Shown here: positions 15,466 to 25,088 of the stretch, in pieces
How positions within the stretch are numbered: the first letter of the stretch is position 1
Layout: every line of letters starts with the position of its first letter
From: an uncultured Eubacteriaceae bacterium
Lineage (GTDB): Bacteria > Bacillota > Clostridia > Eubacteriales > Eubacteriaceae
DNA: 64,000 nucleotides
Direction of reading: 5' to 3'
Assembly: GCA_945867155.1 (NCBI GenBank)
Contig: CAMBHL010000001.1
Location: forward strand, 310,001 to 374,000
Notes under the pieces: model-generated
Database searches by the model: none
Seen by the model: the letters and a program-made list of their open reading frames with translations, nothing else
Told to the model about the DNA's origin: nothing
Translations under genes and position numbers: made by a program

Positions 15466-17631
15466 TTAACCGATCGAAACATCCTGGGCTCTTGCGGCAT
15501 CCAGAAGCTTCTTGTTCGGGTCCGGTCTGACGAGCAGATAGACGAAGTCAATTACGATGACAATCGCGACTGCCGGTCCAATGCCAAAACCGTGTTCACC
15601 GGCGATGAGGCCGCCGATTTGATTGATGCACAGAGCCACACAATAAGCCAAAAGACATTCGTAGCCAATGGCTCTTGCTGTCCATTTGCCAGAATTCATT
15701 TCGGTGCGAATAGCGCCAATGGCTGCAAAGCAGGGTGCGCAAAGCAGGTTGAAAGCCAGGAAGGAATATGCCGTGATCGGTGTGTAGGACTGGGCCACTC
15801 TCGCCCACAGATGGGCGCTGCCCGCTTCGGCTTCAGAAGCTGCATGATACAGAATCCCGAAGGTGCCGACGACGTTTTCCTTGGCGATTAACCCGGTGAC
15901 GGTCGCCACAACCGGTTTCCAGGTTCCCCAGCCGAGAGGCTTGAAGATAAAGGCGATCGCGCCTCCGATGGCGGCCAGGATTGAATTGTTGATGTTCTGC
16001 ACCATGCCGAAGGTTCCGTTTTCGATGCCGAAGCCCTGGAGGAACCAGACGGCGATGGTGGCCAGCGTGATGATGGTGCCGGCTTTCTTTAAGAAATGGG
16101 AGGCTCTTTCCCAGACGGAACGGAGCACGTCCACCGGACGCGGCCAGTGATAGGCCGGAAGTTCCATAACAAAGGGTGCCGGATCACCTGCGAACATTTT
16201 GGTCTTTTTAAGGATGATCCCCGAGCAGACGATCGCGGCAATGCCCATGAAATAAGCGGAGGTGGCCACGGCGCCGCTGCCGCCGAATACCGCGCCTGAA
16301 ATCAGCGCGATAATCGGCAGTTTTGCCGAGCACGGAATAAAGGTTGTGGTCATAATCGTCATGCGCCGGTCGCGTTCATTTTCAATGGTCCGCGTCCCCA
16401 TGACCCCTGGAACGCCACATCCGGTTCCGATCAGAATTGGAATAAAGGATTTTCCTGACAGGCCGAATTTTCTGAAGATCCGGTCAAGGACGAAAGCGAT
16501 TCTGGCCATATAGCCGCAGCTTTCGAGGAGCGCCAGGAAGAAGAAGAACACCATCATCTGGGGCAAAAAGCCGATGACTGCGCCGACCCCGGCGATGATC
16601 CCGTCAACCACAAGGCCGGTGAGCCAAGGTGCGACGTGAGCCGCAGTCATGGCGCCCCGGACCCCGTTGGTGATCCAGTCGCCGACGAGGACATCGTTGA
16701 CCCAGTCTGTCGCCATGGTCCCAATCGTGGTGATCGAAATATAATAAACTAAAAACATGATGCCAACGAAAATCGGCAGCCCTAAAATACGATTGGTGAC
16801 GATCCGGTCGATCTTGTCTGAAATGGAAAGTTCCCCGGCGTGTTTCTTGACGTAGGCCCCTTTCACCCATTTTTCGATGATGTCGTAGCGTTCGCTGGTG
16901 ATAATGGATTCCGCATCGTCATCCATTTCCTTTTCACAGGCGATGACGTCTTCTCTGGCGTGAGCGACTTGTTTCAGATCTAATCGTAGGGGGGCTAATG
17001 CCTTTTCATCGTTTTCGAATACCTTGACCGAATACCAGCGCTGTTCTTCTTCCGGCAGATCGTGCAGCAAAGCCTCTTCGATGTGAGCCAGACAGTGCTC
17101 CACAGGTCCGGTAAAGCGATGGGGCGGCAGATATTTTCGACCCGATTCGGCCAGCTTGACCGCCGTTTCTGTGAGTTCGTTAATGCCGCGGCCCTTCAGC
17201 GCTGAAATCGGCACCACCGGGCATCCGGTCACTTTTGAAAGTTTCTTGTAGTCGATTTTGTCGCCAGCCTTTTCGATCAAATCCAGCATGTTCACGGCGA
17301 TGACCGTCGGAATCCCGCATTCCAGAACCTGGGTCGTGAGATACAGGTTTCTTTCCAGGTTGGAGCCGTCGATGATATTGATGATGGCATCCGGTCTTTC
17401 CTGAATGATGTAGTCCCGTGCGACCACTTCTTCCAAAGTGTAAGGCGATAAAGAATAAATCCCCGGCAAATCCGTAATCGTGATATCTTTATGGCCTTTT
17501 AAGCGGCCTTCTTTTTTTTCGACTGTAACCCCCGGCCAGTTACCCACGTACTGATTGGCCCCTGTCAGCGAATTGAACAGCGTGGTCTTCCCACAGTTTG
17601 GGTTGCCCGCCAAAGCGATGATCTTTGACAT
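15466..17631 (-). CDS. feoB: Ferrous iron transport protein B (FeoB)
   Basis: 721 aa. It imports Fe2+ across the cytoplasmic membrane. The N-terminal G domain has GNPNCGKT (9-16), the switch region with GNWPGVTVEKKEG, DLPG (54-57) and NMLD (114-117). A helical GDI-like domain follows, then two Gate domains (the second around GTGCGVPGVMGTRT) in a polytopic C-terminal half. Length and motif order are normal. It lies 18 bases after feoA and is followed by the Cys-rich accessory protein. Confidence 0.97.
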   Translation of the reverse strand: MSKIIALAGNPNCGKTTLFNSLTGANQYVGNWPGVTVEKKEGRLKGHKDITITDLPGIYSLSPYTLEEVVARDYIIQERPDAIINIIDGSNLERNLYLTTQVLECGIPTVIAVNMLDLIEKAGDKIDYKKLSKVTGCPVVPISALKGRGINELTETAVKLAESGRKYLPPHRFTGPVEHCLAHIEEALLHDLPEEEQRWYSVKVFENDEKALAPLRLDLKQVAHAREDVIACEKEMDDDAESIITSERYDIIEKWVKGAYVKKHAGELSISDKIDRIVTNRILGLPIFVGIMFLVYYISITTIGTMATDWVNDVLVGDWITNGVRGAMTAAHVAPWLTGLVVDGIIAGVGAVIGFLPQMMVFFFFLALLESCGYMARIAFVLDRIFRKFGLSGKSFIPILIGTGCGVPGVMGTRTIENERDRRMTIMTTTFIPCSAKLPIIALISGAVFGGSGAVATSAYFMGIAAIVCSGIILKKTKMFAGDPAPFVMELPAYHWPRPVDVLRSVWERASHFLKKAGTIITLATIAVWFLQGFGIENGTFGMVQNINNSILAAIGGAIAFIFKPLGWGTWKPVVATVTGLIAKENVVGTFGILYHAASEAEAGSAHLWARVAQSYTPITAYSFLAFNLLCAPCFAAIGAIRTEMNSGKWTARAIGYECLLAYCVALCINQIGGLIAGEHGFGIGPAVAIVIVIDFVYLLVRPDPNKKLLDAARAQDVSIG

Positions 17632-17649
17632 AATTCTCCTCTTTTCTCT

Positions 17650-17871
17650 CTATTCCACTTCAACCATTTTGGCGTCTTCTTTTCGAAGACTCAGTTCGTA
17701 GTTGCGCACGGTGATCTCGATGGGATCGCCCAAGGGCGCCACTTTCTGAACGTGAATCATCTGTCCTTTGGTTAAGCCCATATCCATGATTCTTTTCTTG
17801 ATCGGGCCCGCGCCGTGAATTTTTTTAATCTTCACGTCGCTGCCAACCTTCACGTCACTTAACGTTGCCAT
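17650..17871 (-). CDS. feoA: Ferrous iron transport protein A (FeoA)
   Basis: 73 aa SH3-like cytoplasmic protein, first gene of the feo operon, 18 bases before feoB. GPIKKRIMDMGLTKGQMIHV and the closing LRKEDAKMVEVE are typical FeoA. It acts with the FeoB G domain. RBS AAGGAGG. Confidence 0.94.
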   Translation of the reverse strand: MATLSDVKVGSDVKIKKIHGAGPIKKRIMDMGLTKGQMIHVQKVAPLGDPIEITVRNYELSLRKEDAKMVEVE

Positions 17872-17943
17872 AGCTTCCTCCTTCTTTTAAATACCCTTCG
17901 TATTGTGGTTGAAAAATGTTTGTTGTCCCTAACTGCATTTGAG

Positions 17944-17972
17944 AGTTTAGCACCTCTCACTTTGTTCGTCAA
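17944..17972 (-). promoter_or_regulatory. Promoter of feoAB with overlapping inverted repeat
   Basis: Minus strand TTGACG (17967-17972), 17-base spacer, TAAACT (17944-17949). TGAGAG / CTCTCA forms an inverted repeat around the -10, a likely operator. CTAAC (17929-17933) and GTTTAG (17945-17950), and again 18002-18006 and 18019-18024, form paired repeats across the intergenic region. Confidence 0.7.
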
Positions 17973-18134
17973 GACGTATTTATTGATTTTATTTGTTTTG
18001 TCTAACATTTACCCGTTTGTTTAGAATCTCTCTATTTTGGATTTTGTTTTAACTTTTATTCTCAAGTTTTTCTTAATTTTAAGATTCGCCTACTACAATA
18101 ATCAGTAATTAAGATCGAAAGTGAGGTGTTGATT

Positions 18135-18359
18135 TTGAATCAGCCAAAATCTATTTTAATTAAAGATACCACCCGGGAAGAACGGGAAAGAATCGTCGCC
18201 CAGGCTTTAAGCGGCTGCGGCGGCTCCTGCAAATTCTGCGGCGGATGCGGCAATTTGGGCAGCGGCCGGGTTGAGGCCATGTACGAACCCTATTTTGCCG
18301 GAGAAATGGAAATTTCAGAAATCAATATGGCCTTCAATGGCAATCTCGTCAAAGGCTGA
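18135..18359 (+). CDS. Small Cys-rich protein divergent from feoAB
   Basis: 74 aa if started at the TTG six bases after GAGGTG; in-frame GTG/TTG codons at 18126 and 18129 overlap the RBS. The protein has a charged N-terminal helix (DTTREERERIVAQAL), a tight Cys cluster CGGSCKFCGGC (C28, C32, C35, C38) and a C-terminal segment ending MYEPYFAGEMEISEINMAFN. I recall similar unnamed proteins in Clostridia but no function. Four closely spaced Cys suggest Fe, Zn or an Fe-S cluster, and the divergent position opposite feoAB suggests a role in iron handling. That is inference. Confidence 0.75.
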   Translation: MNQPKSILIKDTTREERERIVAQALSGCGGSCKFCGGCGNLGSGRVEAMYEPYFAGEMEISEINMAFNGNLVKG

Positions 18360-18374
18360 ACGGAATGCGCGCAA

Positions 18375-18415
18375 AAAATAAGCCCTGAGTCGAAAATCGA
18401 CTCAGGGCTTATTTT
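18375..18415. terminator. Strong bidirectional terminator
   Basis: AAATAAGCCCTGAGTCGA pairs with its complement across an AAA loop, ending in TTTT. Serves the Cys-rich gene and the convergent XRE gene. Confidence 0.95.
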
Positions 18416-18420
18416 GGTGT

Positions 18421-18687
18421 CTATGCTTCTTCCGGCTTGGACTCAAAGGTCAATCGAATGTGCCGGTTCAGCGCCTTCGCGAGGCGCATCAGGGTTTTGG
18501 CAGAAGGGTTGGCATTGCCGTTTTCGATCCGGCTGATGTCGCTTTGAGAAATCCCAGTGAGATTTGACAGTTCCTTTTGGGTCATGCCCAGGGCATGCCG
18601 GCTGTTGATAATTTCCTGGCTGATCTGTTCAATCAGTCCCGGCCATTCATCGCTCATTGTCCAGTCTGTGTCTTCCATTGTTTTCAT
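18421..18687 (-). CDS. XRE family helix-turn-helix regulator
   Basis: 88 aa from the ATG preceded by AAGGAAG (a TTG seven codons upstream lacks an RBS). After an acidic N-terminus, a Cro/C1-type HTH is plain: TQKELSNLTGISQSDISRIE followed by GNANPSAKTLMRLAKAL. The short C-terminal strand (RHIRLTFESK) is typical of HigA-like antitoxins, but no toxin gene lies next to it, so it is better called a stand-alone regulator. Targets unknown. Confidence 0.88.
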   Translation of the reverse strand: MKTMEDTDWTMSDEWPGLIEQISQEIINSRHALGMTQKELSNLTGISQSDISRIENGNANPSAKTLMRLAKALNRHIRLTFESKPEEA

Positions 18688-18808
18688 TCTACGCTTCCTT
18701 CTGTGCAATGCTCAAATTTTATTGCCATTTATTTTTTTATTATCATTTTCTTGTCCTATATTATATTAATTTTATTCTAAAAAAACAATATTATGCTTTT
18801 TGATTTTA

Positions 18809-19972
18809 TTAATTTTTAAGTTTATCCCCGATTTCGTCGATGCCGCTTTTAATTTTCGGGAGCCGGCTCTCGATCTCTTCCTGCCATTTTTCGCCGATCA
18901 CCGTCTGGCCGCTTTTAAAAAGATCAAAGACCACGCTCAAAAAGGGCTGCCTTTTTTCCGGGGGCAGCTGCCTGAGGGCACTGAAGCAGCGCCTTAAGGA
19001 CTGGATGCGCTTGTGGGACAAATCGTCGATCTGATCCAGGCTGTTCTCAAAGATTTCAAACAGGGCGTCCACAAACTGGCGCCTTTCTTCATCGCTCTCC
19101 CCTTCGATCCAGCGGCTCAGGGTGTCTTCGAAATATAGACTCACCGCCGTCCGCTCTCCGGGCTCGAAATGGGTGCCTAAAACCTGCCAGCTGAAGCCAT
19201 CGTGCTGGACAATGCCCTGGGCATCGCTTTTCACCACATGGCGCTCGGTCTCATTGTGCATCAAAACGCCGATGACGGACCCCGACGGGATCAAATGCAC
19301 GATTTTTTCCCGTATGGCCTGGTACCCGGCCCGCTTGACAAAGGCTTCCCGAAATCCCGGGCCATCGTTGTTGTAGATGGTCAAAATCCGTTCTCTGAGC
19401 CCCGGCGCTGCAGAGGCCGCCGCGTACACGGCAAAGTTGCCCCCTTTGGAGTGGCCGCCGATTGAAAGCACCCCGGCGCGGCCCGCAAACAAGCGATTGA
19501 GATACAGGCTCGCCCGGCGCTGACCCTCGGTTTCCCACAGATAAGAGAGATTGAAATCTTCTTTCCAGCCGATCATGGAATCGTCGGTTCCCCGGTAGGC
19601 CACATAATATTTTCCCGGCGCGGTCTCAAAGGTCACCGCCGCCATCTGCATTTCTGCCGAGTCGCTGACCTGGTTCACGAAGCTGTGGAGCCGCACGCCG
19701 CCGAAGCGCTTGGTCTCGGCCGCCTTTTGAAGCAGGGTCACAGCCTTTCGTTTGTAGACTGAAAAATCTGCTTCTTCCAAAGGGTCCGCCTGCTCGTGAT
19801 AACGGGCCGCCGCCGCTTTCAAAGTCAGGGACGCGTCCCAGTCCGCCGCCACCACATCATCTAAATCAATATACACCAGCTCTGAGAAAATCAGACTGTC
19901 GACCGCGTTGAAACCGTCGTATTCAAAGGGGACGTCCCCCCGCCATTTTAAATATTCAAATAAATTCGCCAT
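18809..19972 (-). CDS. Mbeg1-like (DUF2974) alpha/beta hydrolase
   Basis: 387 aa starting MANLFEYLKWRGDVPF, the usual family N-terminus; AGGAG lies seven bases before this ATG, and an in-frame ATG eleven codons upstream has no RBS. The lipase-like nucleophile elbow GGHSKGG (Ser within GHSKG) is present, followed by NNDGPGF. No signal peptide, so it is probably cytoplasmic. The substrate is unknown. The family is widespread in gut Firmicutes. A TGATATGAT extended -10 (20001-20009) overlaps the trp terminator and may be its promoter. Confidence 0.88.
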   Translation of the reverse strand: MANLFEYLKWRGDVPFEYDGFNAVDSLIFSELVYIDLDDVVAADWDASLTLKAAAARYHEQADPLEEADFSVYKRKAVTLLQKAAETKRFGGVRLHSFVNQVSDSAEMQMAAVTFETAPGKYYVAYRGTDDSMIGWKEDFNLSYLWETEGQRRASLYLNRLFAGRAGVLSIGGHSKGGNFAVYAAASAAPGLRERILTIYNNDGPGFREAFVKRAGYQAIREKIVHLIPSGSVIGVLMHNETERHVVKSDAQGIVQHDGFSWQVLGTHFEPGERTAVSLYFEDTLSRWIEGESDEERRQFVDALFEIFENSLDQIDDLSHKRIQSLRRCFSALRQLPPEKRQPFLSVVFDLFKSGQTVIGEKWQEEIESRLPKIKSGIDEIGDKLKN

Positions 19973-20008
19973 CGGATTGCTCCTGATTATTGATAAGCCT
20001 ATCATATC

Positions 20009-20048
20009 AAAAAAAACGCCTTTGAAAATAAAAATTTCAAAAGCGTTT
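20009..20048 (-). terminator. Terminator of the trp operon
   Basis: Minus strand AAACGCTTTTGAAA pairs with TTTCAAAGGCGTTT (G-U tolerated) and runs into eight T residues, 22 bases after the trpA stop. Confidence 0.9.
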
Positions 20049-20069
20049 GTGAGGGGGAATAAAAATGGA

Positions 20070-20858
20070 TTAAAGATCCTTGATGGCGTCCTTCATGGAT
20101 TTGACGTATGCGCCGACAGGGCCGGACGCGTCTTTGCCGTACTGGTCCAGGCGTTTTACGATCGCCGAGCCGACGATGACGCCGTCGGCCTTCTGGGCCA
20201 TGGTCCGCGCCTGATCCGGGGTCGAAATCCCGAAGCCGATGGCGCACGGGATGTCGGTGTTCTTTTTCACCACGTCCACAATAGCGCCGACGTCGGTAGT
20301 GATGGACTGGCGTTCCCCGGTCACCCCGAGACTCGAGACAATGTAGAGAAAACCTTCTGCTTCTTTTGCGATCATGGCGATGCGGTCGTGGGAGGTCGGC
20401 GCGATCATCGAGATCAGGCTCAGGCCGTATTTTTTGCAGGTCGGCTGGAAATCGGCCTTTTCTTCGTAGGGCACGTCGGGCAGGATCAGGCCGTCGATGC
20501 CGATTTCACTGCAGATCTTCACAAATTTTTCGGTGCCGTAGGAAAAGACCACGTTGGCGTAGGTCATGAACACCATGGGAATGGTGACGTCTTTTCTCAG
20601 TTCCCGGACAAAATCGAAGATCTTGTCGGTGGTCACGCCGCCCTTCAGGGCTCTGATATTCGCGCCCTGGATCACCGGACCTTCGGCCGTCGGGTCGGAA
20701 AAAGGAATGCCGAGTTCGATGAGATCCGCGCCGTTTTTGACGGCTTCCCGCACCACCTTGCCGGTGGTTTCAAGATCCGGATCGCCGCAGGTGATAAAGG
20801 CGACAAAGGCCTTTCCATTTTCGAAGGCGCTGGCAATTCTGTTTGGTTGATTAGTCAT
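20070..20858 (-). CDS. trpA: Tryptophan synthase alpha subunit
   Basis: 262 aa from the ATG overlapping the trpB stop by 8 bases, with GGAGG inside trpB as RBS. It cleaves indole-3-glycerol phosphate to indole and glyceraldehyde 3-phosphate. The TIM-barrel motif [14 protein letters not shown] carries catalytic Glu48; the second acid, normally Asp60 in ADGP, is Glu59 here (AEGP). The phosphate-binding GFGIS loop is present. Last gene of the trp operon. Confidence 0.96.
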   Translation of the reverse strand: MTNQPNRIASAFENGKAFVAFITCGDPDLETTGKVVREAVKNGADLIELGIPFSDPTAEGPVIQGANIRALKGGVTTDKIFDFVRELRKDVTIPMVFMTYANVVFSYGTEKFVKICSEIGIDGLILPDVPYEEKADFQPTCKKYGLSLISMIAPTSHDRIAMIAKEAEGFLYIVSSLGVTGERQSITTDVGAIVDVVKKNTDIPCAIGFGISTPDQARTMAQKADGVIVGSAIVKRLDQYGKDASGPVGAYVKSMKDAIKDL

Positions 20859-22041
20859 AGAGATCCTCCCCTCTGTAGCGGGCAATGGCGGCGACGTCCT
20901 TGTCCCCGCGTCCTGAAATGGTGATGACGATGATTTGGTCTTTGTCCATCTTCGGCGCGATCTTCATCGCGTAAGCGACGGCGTGGGCCGATTCGATCGC
21001 CGGAATGATGCCTTCGATGCGTGACAGGTATTCAAAGGCCTGGACCGCTTCTTCGTCGGTAACCGGCACGTATTCGGCGCGGCCGATGTCATGCAGATGG
21101 GCGTGTTCCGGCCCGATGCCCGGGTAGTCGAGTCCGGCTGAGATGGAATACACCGGCGCGATCTGCCCGTATTTGTCCTGGCAGAAATAGGACTTCATGC
21201 CGTGGAAGATGCCCAGACGGCCGGTGTTGATGGTCGCGGCCGTTTCAAAGGTGTCGATGCCCCGGCCTGCCGCTTCGCAGCCGATGAGCTTCACGGACGG
21301 GTCGTCGATGAAATTGTAGAAAGAGCCGATGGCGTTGGAGCCGCCGCCGACGCAGGCGATGACCGCGTCCGGAAGCCGCCCTTCTTTTTCCATGAGCTGT
21401 TCCTTGATTTCTTTGGAGATCACGGCCTGGAAATCCCGGACAATGGTCGGAAACGGATGAGGCCCCATGACCGAGCCCAGGCAGTAATGGGTGTCGGCGA
21501 TCCGGCTCGTCCATTCCCGCATGGCTTCGGACACGGCGTCTTTTAAGGTTCCCGTTCCCGATGTGACCGGCACCACGTCAGCGCCGAGGAGCTTCATCCG
21601 GTACACGTTTAAGGCCTGGCGCTTCGTGTCTTCAATGCCCATGAAGACCACGCATTCCATGCCCAGAAGCGCCGCGACGGTGGCCGTCGCGACCCCGTGC
21701 TGGCCGGCGCCGGTTTCAGCGATGAGCCGGGTCTTGCCCATTTTCTTCGCGAGGAGGGCCTGTCCGAGCACGTTGTTGATTTTGTGCGCCCCGGTGTGGT
21801 TGAGGTCTTCCCGTTTGAGATAGATTTTCGCGCCGCCGAGATCTTCGGTCATGTGCTTGGCTTCGTACAAAAGCGACGGCCGTCCCGCGTAATTTGCGAA
21901 CAAGTCGTTCAGTTCCGCGTTGAATTCGGGATCATCTTTATAGTGATCGTAGGCAGCTTCAAGTTCGATGACGGCATTCATCAATGTTTCCGGGATGTAC
22001 TGTCCCCCGTGAATGCCAAAGCGTCCCCTTGGATTTGTCAT
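20851..22041 (-). CDS. trpB: Tryptophan synthase beta subunit
   Basis: 396 aa. Condenses indole with serine using PLP. Lys87 in HTGAHKINN is the PLP lysine, and GGGSNAIG binds the cofactor phosphate. Length and motifs are those of the TrpB1 type. Overlaps trpA by 8 bases (translational coupling) and lies 19 bases after trpF. Confidence 0.98.
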   Translation of the reverse strand: MTNPRGRFGIHGGQYIPETLMNAVIELEAAYDHYKDDPEFNAELNDLFANYAGRPSLLYEAKHMTEDLGGAKIYLKREDLNHTGAHKINNVLGQALLAKKMGKTRLIAETGAGQHGVATATVAALLGMECVVFMGIEDTKRQALNVYRMKLLGADVVPVTSGTGTLKDAVSEAMREWTSRIADTHYCLGSVMGPHPFPTIVRDFQAVISKEIKEQLMEKEGRLPDAVIACVGGGSNAIGSFYNFIDDPSVKLIGCEAAGRGIDTFETAATINTGRLGIFHGMKSYFCQDKYGQIAPVYSISAGLDYPGIGPEHAHLHDIGRAEYVPVTDEEAVQAFEYLSRIEGIIPAIESAHAVAYAMKIAPKMDKDQIIVITISGRGDKDVAAIARYRGEDLYD

Positions 22042-22060
22042 AATGTTTTTCCTTTCTGTT

Positions 22061-22684
22061 CTATTTCATGTGATCGTAATGCCGGACCCGATCCACAAAG
22101 CGGCGGATCTTGGTCCCGTCTTTTTGGCCATTCGTTTCGATGCCGGAGCTGACGTCGACGCCCCAGGGCGACAGGGTCTTAAGGGCTTCTGTGATGTTTT
22201 CAGGCGAGAGTCCCCCGGCCAGAAGATAAGGCCGGCTGACGTCTTTCGCGAGTTTCCAGTTGAAGGTTTCGCCGCTGCCGCCGCCCTTGGCGTCGAGGAG
22301 AATGAGATCTGCGGCGCTGGCTTCGGCCCGCTTCACATCTTCTGCGTTTCTCACGGCGACGGCCTGGAGAACCGGTGTGCCTTCGGGAATCAGAGTCCTG
22401 AGTGCTTGAATCGTTTGATTCGTCTCATGACCGTGGAGCTGAATGCCGTCGGCAATGCCTTCTTTAATATAAGCGGCCATGGCCTCAGGCGCCGCGTCGA
22501 CGAACACGCCGACAGTCCGGATGCCCGGCGCAAGCTGCGCTTTAAGTCTTAAGGCCTTTTCCCAGCTCACGTACCGGCGGCTCTTTTCTGCGAAGATGAA
22601 GCCGATCATGTCCGGCTTTACGGCGTTGATCTGCGCGATGTCTTCATCCCGCATCATGCCGCAGAGTTTGATTCGGGTGGTCAT
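22061..22684 (-). CDS. trpF: Phosphoribosylanthranilate isomerase
   Basis: 207 aa TIM barrel. [11 protein letters not shown] at the N-terminus holds the catalytic Cys, VGVFVDA carries the conserved strand, and [15 protein letters not shown] contains the catalytic Asp. Start overlaps the trpC stop as ATGA. Converts PRA to CdRP. Confidence 0.96.
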   Translation of the reverse strand: MTTRIKLCGMMRDEDIAQINAVKPDMIGFIFAEKSRRYVSWEKALRLKAQLAPGIRTVGVFVDAAPEAMAAYIKEGIADGIQLHGHETNQTIQALRTLIPEGTPVLQAVAVRNAEDVKRAEASAADLILLDAKGGGSGETFNWKLAKDVSRPYLLAGGLSPENITEALKTLSPWGVDVSSGIETNGQKDGTKIRRFVDRVRHYDHMK

Positions 22685-23469
22685 GAAGCTTCCCCTCTGA
22701 GGGCCTTCAGAGCCTGGGTCTTATCATCCGCCCGCATCAGGGCTTCCCCCACGAGCACGGCGTCAGCGCCAAAGGCCCGGATATTTTCGACGTCTTCCGG
22801 CGTTTTGACGCCAGATTCCGAAATAAAGGCCACGTCCTCCGGCACCAGATCCCGCAGGGCCCGGCTGTTGTCGGTATTGACCGAAAAATCTTTGAGGTTC
22901 CGGTTGTTGACCCCGACGATCCGGGCGCCGACGCCGAGGGCTGTCTTAATTTCGGCTGCGTCGTGGGCTTCGACCACCGCCGAAAGGCCCAGGGCGTCGC
23001 ACCGGCCGAGATAACGCTTCAAATCGGCTTTTTCCGTGATCGCGACGATGAGGAGCACCGCCGAGGCCCCCATGACTTTCGCCTGATCGATCATGTAATC
23101 ATCGACCGTAAAATCTTTTCGAAGGACCGGAATCTTTACGTTTTTCACGATCTCTTCGAGATAGGCGTCCTGGCCTAAGAACCATTTGGGCTCGGTCAGG
23201 CATGAGATCGCGTCGGCACCGGCTGTCTCATAATCCTTGGCGATGTCGAGATACGGGAAGTCCGGGGCGATGAGCCCTTTGGACGGCGAGGCCTTCTTGC
23301 ACTCGCAGATGAAGGACAGCCCCGGCTTTCTCAAGGCCTTTTCAAAGGCGAAGTCCCCGGCGGGCAGCTGATCGGCCATGTCCCGAAGGACTTCCGGCGG
23401 TCTTTGTTTCTTGGCTTCAGCCACCCGGACCCTCGCGTAATCGGCCAGCTGATCTAAGATATTTTTCAT
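22681..23469 (-). CDS. trpC: Indole-3-glycerol phosphate synthase
   Basis: 262 aa. Motifs FICECKKASPSKG (catalytic Lys), LTEPKWF, VLRKDF and VGVNNRNLKDF, then SESGV, are those of a monofunctional TrpC. Starts one base after the trpD stop and overlaps trpF by four bases. Confidence 0.97.
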   Translation of the reverse strand: MKNILDQLADYARVRVAEAKKQRPPEVLRDMADQLPAGDFAFEKALRKPGLSFICECKKASPSKGLIAPDFPYLDIAKDYETAGADAISCLTEPKWFLGQDAYLEEIVKNVKIPVLRKDFTVDDYMIDQAKVMGASAVLLIVAITEKADLKRYLGRCDALGLSAVVEAHDAAEIKTALGVGARIVGVNNRNLKDFSVNTDNSRALRDLVPEDVAFISESGVKTPEDVENIRAFGADAVLVGEALMRADDKTQALKALRGEAS

Positions 23470-23470
23470 C

Positions 23471-24490
23471 TCACACCTGGCTGGTCTTGACGATCAGGTC
23501 GAGCTGAGCGCTGGCCTTTCCGGTATCGATGAGGGCTTCAGCCTGTTTGACCCCGTCAGCGAGGGTGTCCGCCTTTTGGGCGATGACGAGGGCCGCGCCG
23601 GCGTTGAGTACCGCCGCATCCCGTTTGGCGCCTTTTTCCTTGCCGGCCAGGATGTTTCTCAGGATCGCCGCGTTTTCAGCGGGATCGCCCCCTTTGATGT
23701 CGGCCTTGGTCCCGCGCTTGAGGCCGAAGTCTTCGGGCGCAATCGTCGTCGACCGGTACCACCCGTCTTTAAATTCGCAGATGTGGGTCGGGGCGGAAAT
23801 GGAGATTTCATCGAGTCTGTCGGTGCCGTAGACCACCATGCCCCGCTTGACGCCGAGCTTGGTCATGACCTGGGCCAGAGGTTCGACAAGGTAGTCGTCG
23901 TACACCCCGAGGAGCTGCATATCCGGGCGGCACGGGTTGGTCAGAGGCCCCAAGATATTGAACACGGTCCGAAATCCCAGTTCCTTGCGGATCGGCCCGA
24001 CGTATTTCATGGATTTGTGGTATTTCTGGGCGAAGAAGAAGCACATATTCGCCTTTTCGATCATATCCTTCACTTTGTCCGGGTCCTGTTCGATGTTGAC
24101 GCCAAGGGCTTCGAGGCAGTCGGCAGTGCCGCATTTGGACGACGCGGCCCGGTTGCCGTGTTTGGCGACTTTGACGCCCCCTGCTGCGGCGATAATGGCC
24201 GCGGTGGTCGAGATGTTAAAGCTCTGGGCGTTGTCCCCGCCGGTGCCGACGATTTCAAGCACCGGTTCATCAAATTGAACCGCTGTCGCGTGTTCCCGCA
24301 TGGCTGCCGCACAGCCCGAGATTTCTTCGATGGTTTCCGCCCGGGTGCTCTTCGTCGACAGTGCCGCCAAAAACGCCGCGTTCTGGGTCGGCGTGGTTTC
24401 GCCGCTCATGATTTCATTCATGACGGTGTAGGCTTCGTCGTAGGTTAAATCTTCTTTGTTGACAATTTTAATAATGGCTTCTTTAATCAT
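23471..24490 (-). CDS. trpD: Anthranilate phosphoribosyltransferase
   Basis: 339 aa from the ATG preceded by GAGGAG seven bases upstream; an in-frame frame extends further but lacks an [17 protein letters not shown] is the PRPP/Mg site, KHGNRAASS and GPLTNP are conserved. Not fused to TrpG, unlike in enteric bacteria. Confidence 0.97.
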   Translation of the reverse strand: MIKEAIIKIVNKEDLTYDEAYTVMNEIMSGETTPTQNAAFLAALSTKSTRAETIEEISGCAAAMREHATAVQFDEPVLEIVGTGGDNAQSFNISTTAAIIAAAGGVKVAKHGNRAASSKCGTADCLEALGVNIEQDPDKVKDMIEKANMCFFFAQKYHKSMKYVGPIRKELGFRTVFNILGPLTNPCRPDMQLLGVYDDYLVEPLAQVMTKLGVKRGMVVYGTDRLDEISISAPTHICEFKDGWYRSTTIAPEDFGLKRGTKADIKGGDPAENAAILRNILAGKEKGAKRDAAVLNAGAALVIAQKADTLADGVKQAEALIDTGKASAQLDLIVKTSQV

Positions 24491-24512
24491 TTTGGTCTCC
24501 TCTATTCTCTGC

Positions 24513-25088
24513 CTATTTTTCGGCAATCGCTAAAAAGTTTTTGAGAATTTGTCTGCCCTGGGGGGTGAGAATCGATTCCGGATGGAACTGAATGCCGTAC
24601 ACTTTATTGTTGTCGTCGCCGACGGCCATGACTTCCCGGTCTTCGGTTTCGGCGATAACTTTAAGACTCGCCGGCAGGGTAGCCCGATCGATGGCCAGGG
24701 AGTGGTAGCGCCCGGCCTGAATGACCTTCGGGCAGTTTGCAAACAGCGGCGAGTTTTTGTCCAAGGTCACCGCCGAAGCCTTGCCGTGCATGAGCTTTTT
24801 CGCGTAGGTGACCGTGGCGCCCCGGGATTCGCCGATGGCCTGATGGCCGAGGCAGATGCCGAGAATCGGAATCTTGCCGCCGAGCCCTTTCACTACGTCT
24901 TCGATGACGCCGGCATCTTTGGGACGGCCCGGCCCCGGGGACAGGATGATCGCGTCCGGGGCCATGGCTTCGATTGCCTCAACCGTCTTTTCGTCGTTGC
25001 GAATGACCTGAATATCGGGATTAAGGCTCCCCACCACCTGATATAAGTTGTACGAAAAACTGTCGTAATTGTCGATCAGCAGAATCAT
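24513..25088 (-). CDS. trpG: Anthranilate synthase component II (glutamine amidotransferase)
   Basis: 191 aa. Class I amidotransferase: [13 protein letters not shown] holds the nucleophile Cys, QFHPESIL the His and Glu of the triad. Provides ammonia to TrpE. Its ATG overlaps the trpE stop as ATGA. No para-aminobenzoate genes are near, so the main role is tryptophan synthesis, although it may be shared with PabB. Confidence 0.95.
   Translation of the reverse strand: MILLIDNYDSFSYNLYQVVGSLNPDIQVIRNDEKTVEAIEAMAPDAIILSPGPGRPKDAGVIEDVVKGLGGKIPILGICLGHQAIGESRGATVTYAKKLMHGKASAVTLDKNSPLFANCPKVIQAGRYHSLAIDRATLPASLKVIAETEDREVMAVGDDNNKVYGIQFHPESILTPQGRQILKNFLAIAEK

Noticed and set aside
18421-18687. 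Toxin-antitoxin module around the XRE gene
   Set aside because: The regulator resembles HigA-type antitoxins, but no toxin-sized frame lies directly up- or downstream on the same strand.
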